Assembly (NCBI RefSeq): GCF_000184345.1
Contig: NC_017583.1
Span: forward strand, 2,496,223 to 2,560,222
Length of the DNA stretch: 64,000 bases
Origin: Spirochaeta thermophila DSM 6578
Lineage (GTDB): Bacteria; Spirochaetota; Spirochaetia; Winmispirales; Winmispiraceae
Reading direction: 5' to 3'
Shown here: one piece after another, positions 9,067 through 18,277 of the stretch
Position numbering within the stretch: position 1 is the stretch's first letter
Layout: each line of letters starts with the position of its first letter
Program-made: the position numbers and the translations under genes
Notes under the pieces: model-generated
Seen by the model: only the letters and a program-made list of their open reading frames with translations
What the model was told of the DNA's origin: nothing
The model's database searches: none

Positions 9067-10433
9067 ACGACGCACACATCCTTGTCATCGACGACGAAGA
9101 GAACATACGCCTCGCCTTGGAGGACATCCTCACGGACGAGGGGTATACTGTCTTCACTGCCGAAGACGGGATCGAAGGTCTCCGTCTCATGGACCGATAT
9201 CCCGTGGACGTGGTACTCCTCGACCTCTGGCTCCCCCACCGCGGGGGGATGGAAATCCTGGAAGAGCTCAGGGCAAAAGACCCATCCGTGGAGATCGTCA
9301 TCATCTCGGGTCACGGGACCATCGAGACTGCCGTGAGGGCGGTGAAGCAAGGGGCCTTCGATTTTCTCGAGAAACCTCTGAGTCTGGAGAAGGTCCTCAC
9401 CGTGGTGCGGAACGCCCTCAGGCTGAGGGAGCTCCAGAACGAAAACACGCGGCTCAGGCAGAGGCTCTACCAGGAAGACGAGATGATCGGAACCTCGCCC
9501 GCCATGCAGGTGATCAGGGAACGGATCGCCCAGAGCGCGGCCTCGGATTCGAGGATCCTCATCCTGGGTGAGAACGGCACGGGCAAGGAGCTGGTGGCCC
9601 GAGAGATCCACCGGCGGAGCAGGAGGGCTTCGGGGCCCTTCGTGGAGGTGAACTGTGCCGCCATCCCCGACACCCTCCTCGAGAGCGAACTCTTCGGACA
9701 CGAAAAAGGGGCCTTCACCGGCGCCCTCTCCTCCAGACGCGGCAAGTTCGAACTCGCGCACAACGGGACCCTGTTCTTGGACGAGGTGGCGGACATGTCC
9801 CTGAGCGCCCAGGCGAAGGTCCTTCGCGTCCTGCAGGAACTCCAATTCACCCGGATCGGAGGCGAACGGGTCATCACGGTCGACGTACGTCTCATCGCCG
9901 CCACGAACAAGGACCTCGAGGGAGAGGTCAAGTCCGGGCGATTCAGAGAGGATCTCTACTACCGGCTCAACGTCATTCCCATCTACGTGCCTCCATTGAG
10001 AGAGCGGGTGGAAGACATCCCTACCCTGATCGACTACTTCCTCAAGAAGTTCACCCCACCGGGAGAGACGCCCAAGAGGATATCCCGGGAAGGTCTCACC
10101 ATGCTCAAAGAATACCCCTGGCCCGGGAACATCAGGGAGCTCAAGAACTTCGTGGAACGGCTCTGCATCCTCTCGGACGAGGCGGAGATCTCACCCGAGA
10201 CGATAAAGGAGTTCCTCGGAGAAGCGCTCCATGCCCGTACCCACAGCACCGTCCTCGATGAGTACTCCCACCTCCCGCTGGGCGAAGCCAGGGATGCATT
10301 CGAGAAGCGACTCATAGAGAAGAAACTCGAGGAACACGACTACAACATCTCCAGGACCGCTGCGAGCCTGGGGATCTATCCGAGCAACCTCCATTCCAAG
10401 ATCAAGAAATTCGGGATAAAGATACCGAAATGA
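9063..10433 (+). CDS. NtrX/NtrC-type sigma-54-dependent response regulator
   Basis: The 456-residue protein has an N-terminal receiver (acidic pocket DDEEN, phosphoacceptor Asp in VVLLDLWLP) and a central AAA+ domain. The AAA+ domain has Walker A GENGTGKE, the sigma-54 contact loop GAFTGA and Walker B LFLDEVADM. A C-terminal Fis-type helix-turn-helix ends in RTAASLGIYPSNLHSKIKK. It should activate RpoN-dependent promoters on phosphorylation by the upstream NtrY-like kinase. Start and stop both overlap neighbours by ATGA. Targets are unknown. Confidence 0.93.
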   Translation: MNDAHILVIDDEENIRLALEDILTDEGYTVFTAEDGIEGLRLMDRYPVDVVLLDLWLPHRGGMEILEELRAKDPSVEIVIISGHGTIETAVRAVKQGAFDFLEKPLSLEKVLTVVRNALRLRELQNENTRLRQRLYQEDEMIGTSPAMQVIRERIAQSAASDSRILILGENGTGKELVAREIHRRSRRASGPFVEVNCAAIPDTLLESELFGHEKGAFTGALSSRRGKFELAHNGTLFLDEVADMSLSAQAKVLRVLQELQFTRIGGERVITVDVRLIAATNKDLEGEVKSGRFREDLYYRLNVIPIYVPPLRERVEDIPTLIDYFLKKFTPPGETPKRISREGLTMLKEYPWPGNIRELKNFVERLCILSDEAEISPETIKEFLGEALHARTHSTVLDEYSHLPLGEARDAFEKRLIEKKLEEHDYNISRTAASLGIYPSNLHSKIKKFGIKIPK

Positions 10434-11035
10434 AGGAACAGCTGACGACTCGACAGAAGGAGGTTCTCTCCTTCATCCAGCGGTTCAGGGAGCTGCACGG
10501 CTATGTCCCCTCGTATCGGGAGATCGCACGACACTTCTCCGTGAATGTGCGTGCCATCTACGACGTCCTCAACGCCCTCAAGGAAAAAGGCTACATCCGT
10601 CACAGCCCCCATAAATCGAGGGCCCTCGAGATCGTGGAGGAAGACCCCCCTCCCGTGGTGTATCTCCCTCTCGTGGGAGAAGTGGCCGCGGGGAAACCCC
10701 TTCTCGCCGAGGAGCACATAGAGGGAGAGGTGGTGGTTCCGGAATCCTTCCTCCCACGCGGAGGAGGGCGTTTCTTCGTGCTCAGGGTGAAGGGAGAGAG
10801 CATGGAGGGGGCCGGCATCCTCAAGGGGGACCTCGCCATCATAAGGGAACAGGACTGGGCCGTGGATGGCGAGATCGTGGTGGCCCTGCTGGAGGAGAAC
10901 GCCACCCTCAAGAGGTTCTTCAAGGAGAAACACAGGATACGCCTCGAATCCTCCCACCCCTCTTACCCACCCATCTATACCACCCAGGTGAAGATCCTCG
11001 GCAAGCTGGTCAGCATTGTGAGGACGTATGAGTAA
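10430..11035 (+). CDS. lexA: LexA SOS repressor
   Basis: The 201-residue product has an N-terminal winged helix and a C-terminal S24 self-cleavage domain. The cleavage site is Ala-Gly in EVAAGKP, the catalytic serine is in KGESM and the lysine in ATLKRFF. It represses DNA-damage genes until RecA triggers autocleavage. The recognition-helix stretch SVNVRAIYDVLNALKEKGY differs from the Escherichia and Bacillus forms, so the operator may differ. It is coupled to the sigma-54 activator upstream (ATGA) and overlaps holA by 8 bases. Confidence 0.92.
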   Translation: MKEQLTTRQKEVLSFIQRFRELHGYVPSYREIARHFSVNVRAIYDVLNALKEKGYIRHSPHKSRALEIVEEDPPPVVYLPLVGEVAAGKPLLAEEHIEGEVVVPESFLPRGGGRFFVLRVKGESMEGAGILKGDLAIIREQDWAVDGEIVVALLEENATLKRFFKEKHRIRLESSHPSYPPIYTTQVKILGKLVSIVRTYE

Positions 11036-12008
11036 AAAGGAACACATCTTCTTCCTTCTCGGACCGGAGACGGGCCTGAAAGAGGAATATCTTCAAACCT
11101 TGAAACAGGATCTCACGAAGACACACGGGGCTATCGAGGAGGAACACCTCTACGCATTCGAGGACACCTTCAGCGATGTGCTCCCTCGCCTCCAGAACGC
11201 CTCCCTCTTTGGTGAGCATACCCTGCTTCTCATCCACAACGCCGAACGTCTCTCCACCCAGGATCAGAATCTCCTGGGGCTCTATGCACAGAACCCTTCC
11301 CCCTCTTCCACCCTCGTGATCCTCTCCGACGAGATACGCCTTCCGCAACGCCTCGAGAAACTCGCCTCGCACCATACCAGAGAAGTCTTCTGGGAACTGA
11401 GGGAGGATCAGAAGGCACGCATGATCCATCAGACACTCAGGCGATCGGGCCGCTCCATAGAGCCCGACGCGGTCGAACTCTTCCTGCAAATGGTCTCCCC
11501 CGTCTCTTCGGCCCTTATCGAAGAGGCCTCCCGCCTCGCCTTCTTCTTTCCCGAAGGCCACACCATCACCGAGAAGAATATAGAGCGGTTCCTCTTCCAT
11601 TCCAGAGAGGAGAACGTCTTCACCCTCTTCGCGCACCTCGCACGACGCGACCTCGAAGCAGCCTTGGAGTGCACCTCGGCCCTCCTCTCTCAGGCCGAGG
11701 CCGTACACCAGATCATAGGGGGCCTCCTCTGGCAGTTCAAGAGGCTCCTCATGGTCATGAGGCTCCTCAAGGAACGCTACGGACGTGAGGAGGCCCTCAG
11801 GGAAGCAGGGATAAGAGGAATGGGCTTCAAGAGGACCATGGAGACCGCTCTCCGCAACTACACCCTCGAGGAGACCCAACGTGCCATCGTGGAACTCGTC
11901 TCATGCGATGAACAGGTGAGGCTCCACCGCCGGGAGCTCCATCCTCTCATCTTCACGCTCACGCTCCATCGGATCGTACGGCATCCCCGCGCTGCTCGAC
12001 CAGCCTGA
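11028..12008 (+). CDS. holA: DNA polymerase III delta subunit
   Basis: The 326-residue protein has the HolA layout: an N-terminal domain opening HIFFLLGPETGLKEEYLQTL, a middle AAA+-like region, and a C-terminal collar domain with VHQIIGGLLWQFKRLLMVMRLL. Delta opens the sliding clamp in the clamp loader with DnaX, which is encoded elsewhere in this window. It overlaps lexA at its start. Its last 50 bases overlap the 3' end of uvrC on the other strand. Confidence 0.85.
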   Translation: MSKKEHIFFLLGPETGLKEEYLQTLKQDLTKTHGAIEEEHLYAFEDTFSDVLPRLQNASLFGEHTLLLIHNAERLSTQDQNLLGLYAQNPSPSSTLVILSDEIRLPQRLEKLASHHTREVFWELREDQKARMIHQTLRRSGRSIEPDAVELFLQMVSPVSSALIEEASRLAFFFPEGHTITEKNIERFLFHSREENVFTLFAHLARRDLEAALECTSALLSQAEAVHQIIGGLLWQFKRLLMVMRLLKERYGREEALREAGIRGMGFKRTMETALRNYTLEETQRAIVELVSCDEQVRLHRRELHPLIFTLTLHRIVRHPRAARPA

Positions 12009-13791
12009 GAAGGGCCTCCTTCACCCGTAAGGCGACATGCTCCGGGCAGCCCGCCACCTCCTTTATCTCCTCCGCCTCGGCTCGGGCGATCGCATCGAGC
12101 GAACCGTAGTGCGTGAGGAGCCGTACAGCCCGCTTCTTCCCTATACCTTCCACCGTCTCGAGGATGGATCCATCGATCTTCACGGCCCGTGCCCTCGCGT
12201 GGGCCGTCGTGGCGAACCGGTGGGCCTCGTCCCTCACGTACTGTAGGAGCCTGAGAGCGGGACTGCGTTCCTCCAGGAGGAGAGGGGCAGAGGCGTGCGG
12301 GAAAAAGATCTCCTCCCGCTGCTTGGCGAGCCCCACCAGCGGAATATGGGATAGGCCGAGGGCATCGAGCACCTCCCTCACGGCGTTCACCTGGCCCTTC
12401 CCTCCGTCTATGAGGATGAGATCGGGCAGGGGTTTGCGTTCGTTCTTGAGACGGGTGTACCGACGGGCAGTCACCTCCCGGAGGGCCTCGTAGTCATCGA
12501 CGAGACCCTGAAGGGTCTTCACGCGAAAGAGCCGGTATTCGGACTTGTGCGGCACACCGCCCAGGAACTGCACCATCGAGGCATAGGGGAAGGTCCCCTG
12601 GAGATGGGCGATGTCGAACCCCTCGATTCTCACCGGAGGGACAGGCAATTCGAGCGCTTCCTGGAGCGCGAGCACGGCCTCGGGATTCCCCTTGATCTTG
12701 AGGTGTCGTGCGAGCTCCTCACGGGCGTTCTGTACCACCAGGTTGAGGATGGGATGCCCCTCCCCTTCCCTTATGAGCCTGATCCCGAACTTCCCGGCGA
12801 GGTAGGGAGCGAGTATCTCTTCCTGTGTCCCCTGGAAGAGGTGGAGTTCCTCCGGAAGGGCTATGTCCGCGTCATAGTACCGCACGAGGAAGTTCGAGAA
12901 ATCCTCGTCGTCCTCGTCGAAGGCGTGGGTGACGTAGGCATCCCGTCCCACCAGCTTTCCGTCCCGCATCTTGAAGACCACGAAGCACGCATACGGCTCC
13001 TCCCTCACATAGGCGGCATAGTCCCTCTTCTCGCGAGCGAAATCCACCACCTTCTGCTCGTTCTTGAGGATCTCCTCCACGGCCTGGAGCGCGTCCCGAT
13101 AGCGCGCCGCGGTCTCGTAGGCGAGGCGTGAGGCCGCTTCCTCCATGCGCCCCTTGAGGGAGGTCTGGAGATCCTCCACCTCTCCCGAGAGGAGGCGGGC
13201 CACGTCCTCCACCCTCGCGAGGTAATCCTCCCGGGAGATCTTGTCCACACAGGGCGCAGGGCACCGTCCGATGTGGTAGTAGAGACAGGGATGGGCCCGC
13301 TTCCTGAGAGGCCCCCGACACTTCCTCAAGGGGAAGAACCGATCGATGAAATCGAGATAGAGATCGAGGAGATGGGCGTTCCCGTACGGACCGAAATAGC
13401 GTGACCCGTCGTGGACGATCTTCCTGGTCCTGAAGACCCGAGGGAAATCCTCGGCCGTGAGACGTATGACGGGATAGCTCTTCCCGTCCTTGAGGTCAAT
13501 GTTATACTTCGGTTGGTACTTCTTGATGAGCGTGTTCTCGAGCAGCAGGGCGTCGTACTCCGTATCGGTGACGATCCACTCGATGCTCCTCACCCGCCGC
13601 ATGAGGTGGGTGGTCTTGCGATCCTTGGTCCCCGAGATGTAGGAGCGCAGGCGGTTCCTGAGCACCTTCGCCTTGCCCACGTAGATGACCTTCCCCTCCT
13701 CGTCTCTCATGAGGTAGACCCCGGGAGAAGAAGGAGCCGCCTCCACCTGTCGAAGGATATCCCCAAACCCTTTGTAGCTTTCGCCATCCAT
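11959..13791 (-). CDS. uvrC: Excinuclease ABC subunit C
   Basis: UvrC makes the two incisions in nucleotide excision repair. The 610-residue protein has an N-terminal GIY-YIG nuclease domain (GVYLMRDEEGKVIYVGKAK), a UvrB-contact segment around LKGRMEEAASRLAYE and the RNase H-like C-terminal nuclease. Two helix-hairpin-helix motifs lie at the end (VEGIGKKRAVRLLTHYGS). The ATG at 13791 is chosen because the homology begins there; longer readings run over the divergent gene. No clear ribosome site precedes it, and TATATA lies only five bases upstream. A leaderless message is therefore possible. Confidence 0.96.
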   Translation of the reverse strand: MDGESYKGFGDILRQVEAAPSSPGVYLMRDEEGKVIYVGKAKVLRNRLRSYISGTKDRKTTHLMRRVRSIEWIVTDTEYDALLLENTLIKKYQPKYNIDLKDGKSYPVIRLTAEDFPRVFRTRKIVHDGSRYFGPYGNAHLLDLYLDFIDRFFPLRKCRGPLRKRAHPCLYYHIGRCPAPCVDKISREDYLARVEDVARLLSGEVEDLQTSLKGRMEEAASRLAYETAARYRDALQAVEEILKNEQKVVDFAREKRDYAAYVREEPYACFVVFKMRDGKLVGRDAYVTHAFDEDDEDFSNFLVRYYDADIALPEELHLFQGTQEEILAPYLAGKFGIRLIREGEGHPILNLVVQNAREELARHLKIKGNPEAVLALQEALELPVPPVRIEGFDIAHLQGTFPYASMVQFLGGVPHKSEYRLFRVKTLQGLVDDYEALREVTARRYTRLKNERKPLPDLILIDGGKGQVNAVREVLDALGLSHIPLVGLAKQREEIFFPHASAPLLLEERSPALRLLQYVRDEAHRFATTAHARARAVKIDGSILETVEGIGKKRAVRLLTHYGSLDAIARAEAEEIKEVAGCPEHVALRVKEALLRLVEQRGDAVRSDGA

Positions 13792-13817
13792 TCCGATATA
13801 TAATGTAGCAAGGAACG

Positions 13818-15293
13818 ATGAGAATAAGAAGCGTACTCTTTCTGTCGGTGGGGCTTCTCGGTGCAGCCGCCGAGACGTGGGGCATGGAAGAGATCCTCCG
13901 TCTCGGATCGGAAGCGATGCCGTGGAACACCCTCCTGGGGGAAGCACACCGGGTGGAACTCACCACCGCTGAGATCCAAGGACAGGTACGCGTCACAGGA
14001 GTGACGCTCTCCACCCGTGAGGCTCCCCCGGAGGACGCCCACCTGTTTCTCTCCTTCGAAAACGGCGTGGTCGAGGACATCACCGGTCACTTCGAGGTCA
14101 GGACCGACCTCACGCCCCGGGAGGTCTTCGCACCCGAGGGAACGTACGCCCTCGCCGTGGAGCAGGGCAAGAGTCTCCGGATCTTCACCAGGAAGGAGAC
14201 GATCTTCTCCCCGGGAAAGGAGTGGGGTCCCTCCACCATCCAGTTCTGGGTGAAGACCGCCTTTTTCCAGGACCAAGGGGTCCTCTTCAACTGGACGGGA
14301 CTCGACGCCTCCCGGGGGATCCCCCAGCAGATCGTCTGCCGGATGGAAGAACGGCATATCGGATGGAGCTTCATCAATGTCTTCAGGGATCCCGACGGAT
14401 CCCTCCACTCACTCTCGCTCACCTCCAGGTCCATACTCCTTCCCGACCGGTGGTACTTCGTTCAGATCACCTACGATCCCGCCACAGGGATCCTCATCCT
14501 CCTCATAGATGGAAGGATCGAAGCCGTCACTCACGCCACCCCTTCCCGAGACGAAGAGACCCCTCCATTCCAGCTCTCTCTCGGGGAGATCTCCCAGGAG
14601 CCGATCCGTATGGGTGAGGGCTTCACGGGTTTCCTCGACGCGGTGGCCGTCCTCCCCCGCGCCGTCGGCCCCTCGCCCTTCTTTCCCACCCGTCACCTCG
14701 AAGGCTCTTTCACCACCGTCCCTGTAGATCTCGGTTTTCATGGGTCCCTCGTCACCCACATAGAAGTGGAAGCCGACACCCCGGAAGGAACGGCCGTGGG
14801 CCTTCGCTACCGAACCGCACAGGGGCCGCACGAGCTGCAGGATAGCCCATGGAGACCACTCTCCTCCCGAGACGTGAAGACGGAGACCCGGTTCATCCAG
14901 TTCTCCGTGACACTCTTTTCCGACGATCCCATCCGACTCCCGCACCTCCGCGCCATACACATTCACTACGAGCCGGACATCCCCCCGCCGCCACCGGCAA
15001 AGCTGGGAGGAGAACCCGTGGAAGGGGGCGTGCGTCTGTTCTGGAGCCCCGTGAGGGAAGAGGACGTGGCAGGTTATCGTATCTACTACGGGACGAGACC
15101 GGGGTTCTACTTCGGCAGGGAAGACGAATCCCACGAGGTTCCCATAGACGCGGGGAATGTCACCGAGTACACTATCACCGGGCTCAGGCCGGGGAGGATG
15201 TACTACTTCTCGATCACCACCTATGACCGAAGCGTACCTCCCCATGAGAGCGAGTTCTCGTACGAGATCGGAGTGCGCGCAGGAGGATTCTAG
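13818..15293 (+). CDS. Secreted LamG-like and fibronectin type III domain protein
   Basis: The 491-residue protein has a signal peptide (MRIRSVLFLSVGLLGAAAETWG). A concanavalin/LamG-like fold covers about residues 120-280 (GPSTIQFWVKTAFFQDQG, RWYFVQITYDPATGILILLIDG, FTGFLDAVAVLPRAV). A C-terminal FN3 domain lies at about 395-490 (GVRLFWSPVREEDVAGYRIYY, ITGLRPGRMYYFSITTYD). It is probably exported and carbohydrate- or surface-binding, but the ligand is unknown. Its stop is directly followed by the TPR gene, so the two are likely cotranscribed. Confidence 0.8.
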   Translation: MRIRSVLFLSVGLLGAAAETWGMEEILRLGSEAMPWNTLLGEAHRVELTTAEIQGQVRVTGVTLSTREAPPEDAHLFLSFENGVVEDITGHFEVRTDLTPREVFAPEGTYALAVEQGKSLRIFTRKETIFSPGKEWGPSTIQFWVKTAFFQDQGVLFNWTGLDASRGIPQQIVCRMEERHIGWSFINVFRDPDGSLHSLSLTSRSILLPDRWYFVQITYDPATGILILLIDGRIEAVTHATPSRDEETPPFQLSLGEISQEPIRMGEGFTGFLDAVAVLPRAVGPSPFFPTRHLEGSFTTVPVDLGFHGSLVTHIEVEADTPEGTAVGLRYRTAQGPHELQDSPWRPLSSRDVKTETRFIQFSVTLFSDDPIRLPHLRAIHIHYEPDIPPPPPAKLGGEPVEGGVRLFWSPVREEDVAGYRIYYGTRPGFYFGREDESHEVPIDAGNVTEYTITGLRPGRMYYFSITTYDRSVPPHESEFSYEIGVRAGGF

Positions 15294-17812
15294 ATGTCGG
15301 AGCCCACATTGCACATGAAGGCCCAGGAAGAGCGCCTCAGGAAGGCCCGGAACGCCTACCACCTCGGAGACCTCGAGACCGCCTCGAAGCTGGTCCACGA
15401 ACTCCTCCATGAGGTACCCCTGAGCAGCGGAGTCCACCTCCTTTCCGGCATGATCGCCCTCCGACAGGATCGCAACGAAGAGGCGAAGGAGGCCTTCTCG
15501 AAGGCGCTCGAGCTGGGTGGGGAAGAGGCGGAGGCCCTCAACAATCTTGGCGTCATCTACCGCAAGGAAGGCGACCATCGCAAGGCGATCGAGTATTTCA
15601 GAAAGGCCCTCGCCGCGGACCCCGACAGACCGGACATCCTCTACAACCTCGCCAACGCCTGCAAGGACGCGGGCCTCTTCGAAGAAGCGGAGGCAGCCTA
15701 TCGGAAGGCCCTCGAACACGATCCCCATCTGGTCTCGGCCTACAACAACCTCGCCACCCTCTATCAACAGAGAGGAGCCCTCGGCAAGGCCGTCGCCGTC
15801 CTCGAGAAGGGGCTCACGGCGGATCCCGATCATCCCACGCTTCTCTACAACCTTGGCGTGCTCTATCAGAGAGAAGGTCGATACGAAGAGGCCCGTGCAT
15901 CCCTCCACCGAGCCCTCCAGAAACGACCCGGATGGGTGGAAGCCCTCAACAACCTGGGCATCGTGGAACAATCGAGGGGGCATCACGAGGCCGCCCTCGC
16001 ATGCTTCAGGGAAGCACTCACCCTCGACCCGCTCCATGCAGCGGCGGCCAACAACATGGGAAGCATCCTGGCCCTCCTCGGCCGCTACAGGGAGGCCTTC
16101 GACTGGTTCGTACAGGCACTCAGAATCCAGCCGGGCTATGAGCGCGCACTCCACAACATCCTCCACCTCCTCACCTCACAGGAGGCTTTCTTCGACGTGG
16201 AACAGGAACTCTCCCTCCTGCTCCTCGAATTCCCCGGCCTCGACCAACTCAGAGTCTCCTATGCAGAGGCCCTCTTCCGCAAAGGAGACTACGACAGGGC
16301 CGAAGAGGAACTGCGCCTCCTCGAAGAAAAGGGAGCCGACGACCCCAGGATACCCCGTCTCCTGGGTATCATCTCCTTCCTCCACGGGAAGGAGGACCGC
16401 GCACACACCTATTTCGAGCACTACCGACGGCTCACCCACCGGGAGGACTACCTCCTCGACCTCATCAAGACGCTCAAAGACCGCAAGGAATACCGCGCCG
16501 CCCTCACCCGCCTCAACGAATACCTCTCCTCACACCCCGAGGATCGCAACGCCCGTCTCCTCCTCGGAGAGATCCATCTCGAACTGGGGAACATCGAAGA
16601 AGCCTTCCCCCTGCTGGAGAAGATGAGGGAGGAGACCCCCTCGGATCCCGACGTGCTCACCGCCTGTGCGAGACTCTACCAGCGAGCAGGACAGAGGGAA
16701 CGGGCCATCGACCTCATCGACACGCTGGTGGGCATCCAGGGCAGCAGGGCGACGCCCGAGGACCTCACCGGACTCAACAGGAGCCTCGAACTCTACGAAG
16801 AAACGATCCAGTCCTTTGGGGATCACGACAGATCCACATGGGAGCACAACCTCAGGAAGCTCACCGATCTCGTTCGGTTGAGCGAGACCGAATGGGAGGT
16901 CGAAGCCTCTGAAGAGGAAGAAGCCCCCACCCTCCTCGACTTCGAGGAAGTGGTCGTGGAAGAGGAACCCGAACCGGAAGAAGAATCCGAAGGACCCGAG
17001 GAGGAGAACATCGCTCCCTATGTACACCTCCTCGACGAGGAAGGCCCCACCCTCCTCGATCTCGCCGACACCTCAGCAGAGCCTTTCCCCGGCACGTCCC
17101 CCTCGACCGGATCCTCGAGCGGCCCCGTCCCCCCGCCTCCACCGCAGCCCCCTCTTTCCCCACCCCTGCACCCCACCCCTGCCCAGGCCATCTCCCCCAC
17201 CCCCACACCCCCCCTCCCTCCACGGCCGTCCCGCCTTCCCCACCCGTCACCCCTCCGTCACCACAGCCCCTTCCTCCGACACCACCCACCCAGACACCAC
17301 CCACCCAGACACCACCCACCCAGACACCACTCACCCAGACACCACTCACCCAGACACCACCCACCCAGGCACCACTCACCCAGGCACCACCCACCCAGGC
17401 ACCACCCACCCAGGCACCACCCACCCAGACACCGCCCACGCAGGCACCGCCCGCCCAAGCACCCCCCACACCTCCTCCGCCCCCATACACCCCCCCCCTC
17501 GCTCCCGCCGCTCCCCCCACCCCGCCCCCGACACCCTCCGACCACGCCTCCCCCCTCCCTCCCCCCTCCACCCCATCCCAGCCGGAACCCCGCACCCCTT
17601 CCGAACCCCCACCCCCCGCTCCACCCTCCGAAGACCCCACACGCCTCTCCTCACTCATCGCCTACCTCGAGTACCTCGTCTCCTTCCTCCCCCACGACAA
17701 GAAGGTGGAGATGGAGTCGCTCTCCTACCGCACCAAGCTCTCCTGGCTCCGCCAGTCCCTCACCACCTACACGGTCTCCGACCTCTCATCCCCCATCCGA
17801 CGATCCACGTAA
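15294..17812 (+). CDS. Large TPR protein with proline/glutamine repeat tail; apparent -1 frameshift near 17208-17214
   Basis: About twelve tetratricopeptide repeats fill residues 1-560 (for example AEALNNLGVIYRKEGDHRKAIEYFRKAL). An acidic stretch (EEEPEPEEESEGPEEEN) follows, then a proline-rich linker. The frame used up to about 17207 degrades beyond a C7 run (17208-17214) into an Arg/His/Pro frame with no stop until 18050. One frame back gives sensible sequence: (T/A)P(P/L)(T/A)Q repeats, then a compact C-terminus (SSLIAYLEYLVSFLPHDKK) ending at TAA 17810-17812. Restoring one C gives 839 residues. It may be a sequencing deletion, a real mutation or slippage. TPRs imply protein binding; the partner is unknown. 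Confidence 0.75.
17279..17458 (+). repeat. 15-base tandem repeat, 12 copies, in the TPR gene tail
   Basis: Twelve head-to-tail copies of a 15-base unit (ACACCACCCACCCAG and close variants such as GCACCACCCACCCAG) encode a five-residue (T/A)P(P/L)(T/A)Q repeat in the corrected frame. Copies differ at a few positions, mostly A/G at base 1 and C/T at base 8, and the last two are more diverged. The unit is a multiple of three, so copy-number change would alter tail length without shifting the frame. Confidence 0.95.
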
Positions 17813-18277
17813 CCCCTCGGGCATCGCCACCCACGCCAGACGTCCCTTCCTCTTCCCGTCGCACTCCCTCCACCCCTCAACCTCACAGACCACCAACGCA
17901 CACCACGAAGTCTTGAGCACCACCTCACGCCCCACGAGGAACCTCACACACTCCTCCATCGCCGGGTTGTGCCCTACGAGCGCCACGTATCCATACTCAT
18001 CCGGAAGCCCCCGTATGAACCGGAGGTATCCCTCTCCCGAACCAGGATAGAGGGCATCCACATACTCCACCTCCCGCCCGGGGAACAGCAACCTCGCCGT
18101 CTCCGCTGCCCGAGGCGCACTCGATGCGTACACCCGCTCCACCGGCTCCTCCGCAAGCAACGCGGCAACCCGGACCGCATCCTGAACCCCCCGGTCCTCG
18201 AGCACCCGCTCCCGGTCGTCCACCCCGGGACGGGCATTCTCGGCCTTCGCGTGTCTGCAGAGCAGTATCCTCTTCAT
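17786..18277 (-). CDS. SixA-like histidine phosphatase
   Basis: The 163-residue protein belongs to the histidine phosphatase superfamily: RHAKAEN near the N-terminus supplies the catalytic His, and VGHNPAMEE the second His. The short length and the YASSAPRAAETARLL segment fit SixA, which dephosphorylates phosphohistidine on HPt or PTS proteins. With HPr and an EIIA-like protein in the window, a phosphohistidine target is plausible but unproven. It starts within the thyX stop (ATGA) and ends 27 bases inside the TPR gene, convergently. Confidence 0.8.
   Translation of the reverse strand: MKRILLCRHAKAENARPGVDDRERVLEDRGVQDAVRVAALLAEEPVERVYASSAPRAAETARLLFPGREVEYVDALYPGSGEGYLRFIRGLPDEYGYVALVGHNPAMEECVRFLVGREVVLKTSWCALVVCEVEGWRECDGKRKGRLAWVAMPEGLRGSSDGG

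Noticed and set aside
17279..17458. Regular direct repeats resembling a CRISPR array
   Set aside because: Units are contiguous 15-mers without unique spacers, are in frame with the TPR protein, and no cas genes are near.
17813..18050. Frame-0 continuation of the TPR gene to a stop at 18050
   Set aside because: It is Arg/His/Pro-rich nonsense after the C7 run and lies across the SixA-like gene on the other strand; the -1 frame ends sensibly at 17812.
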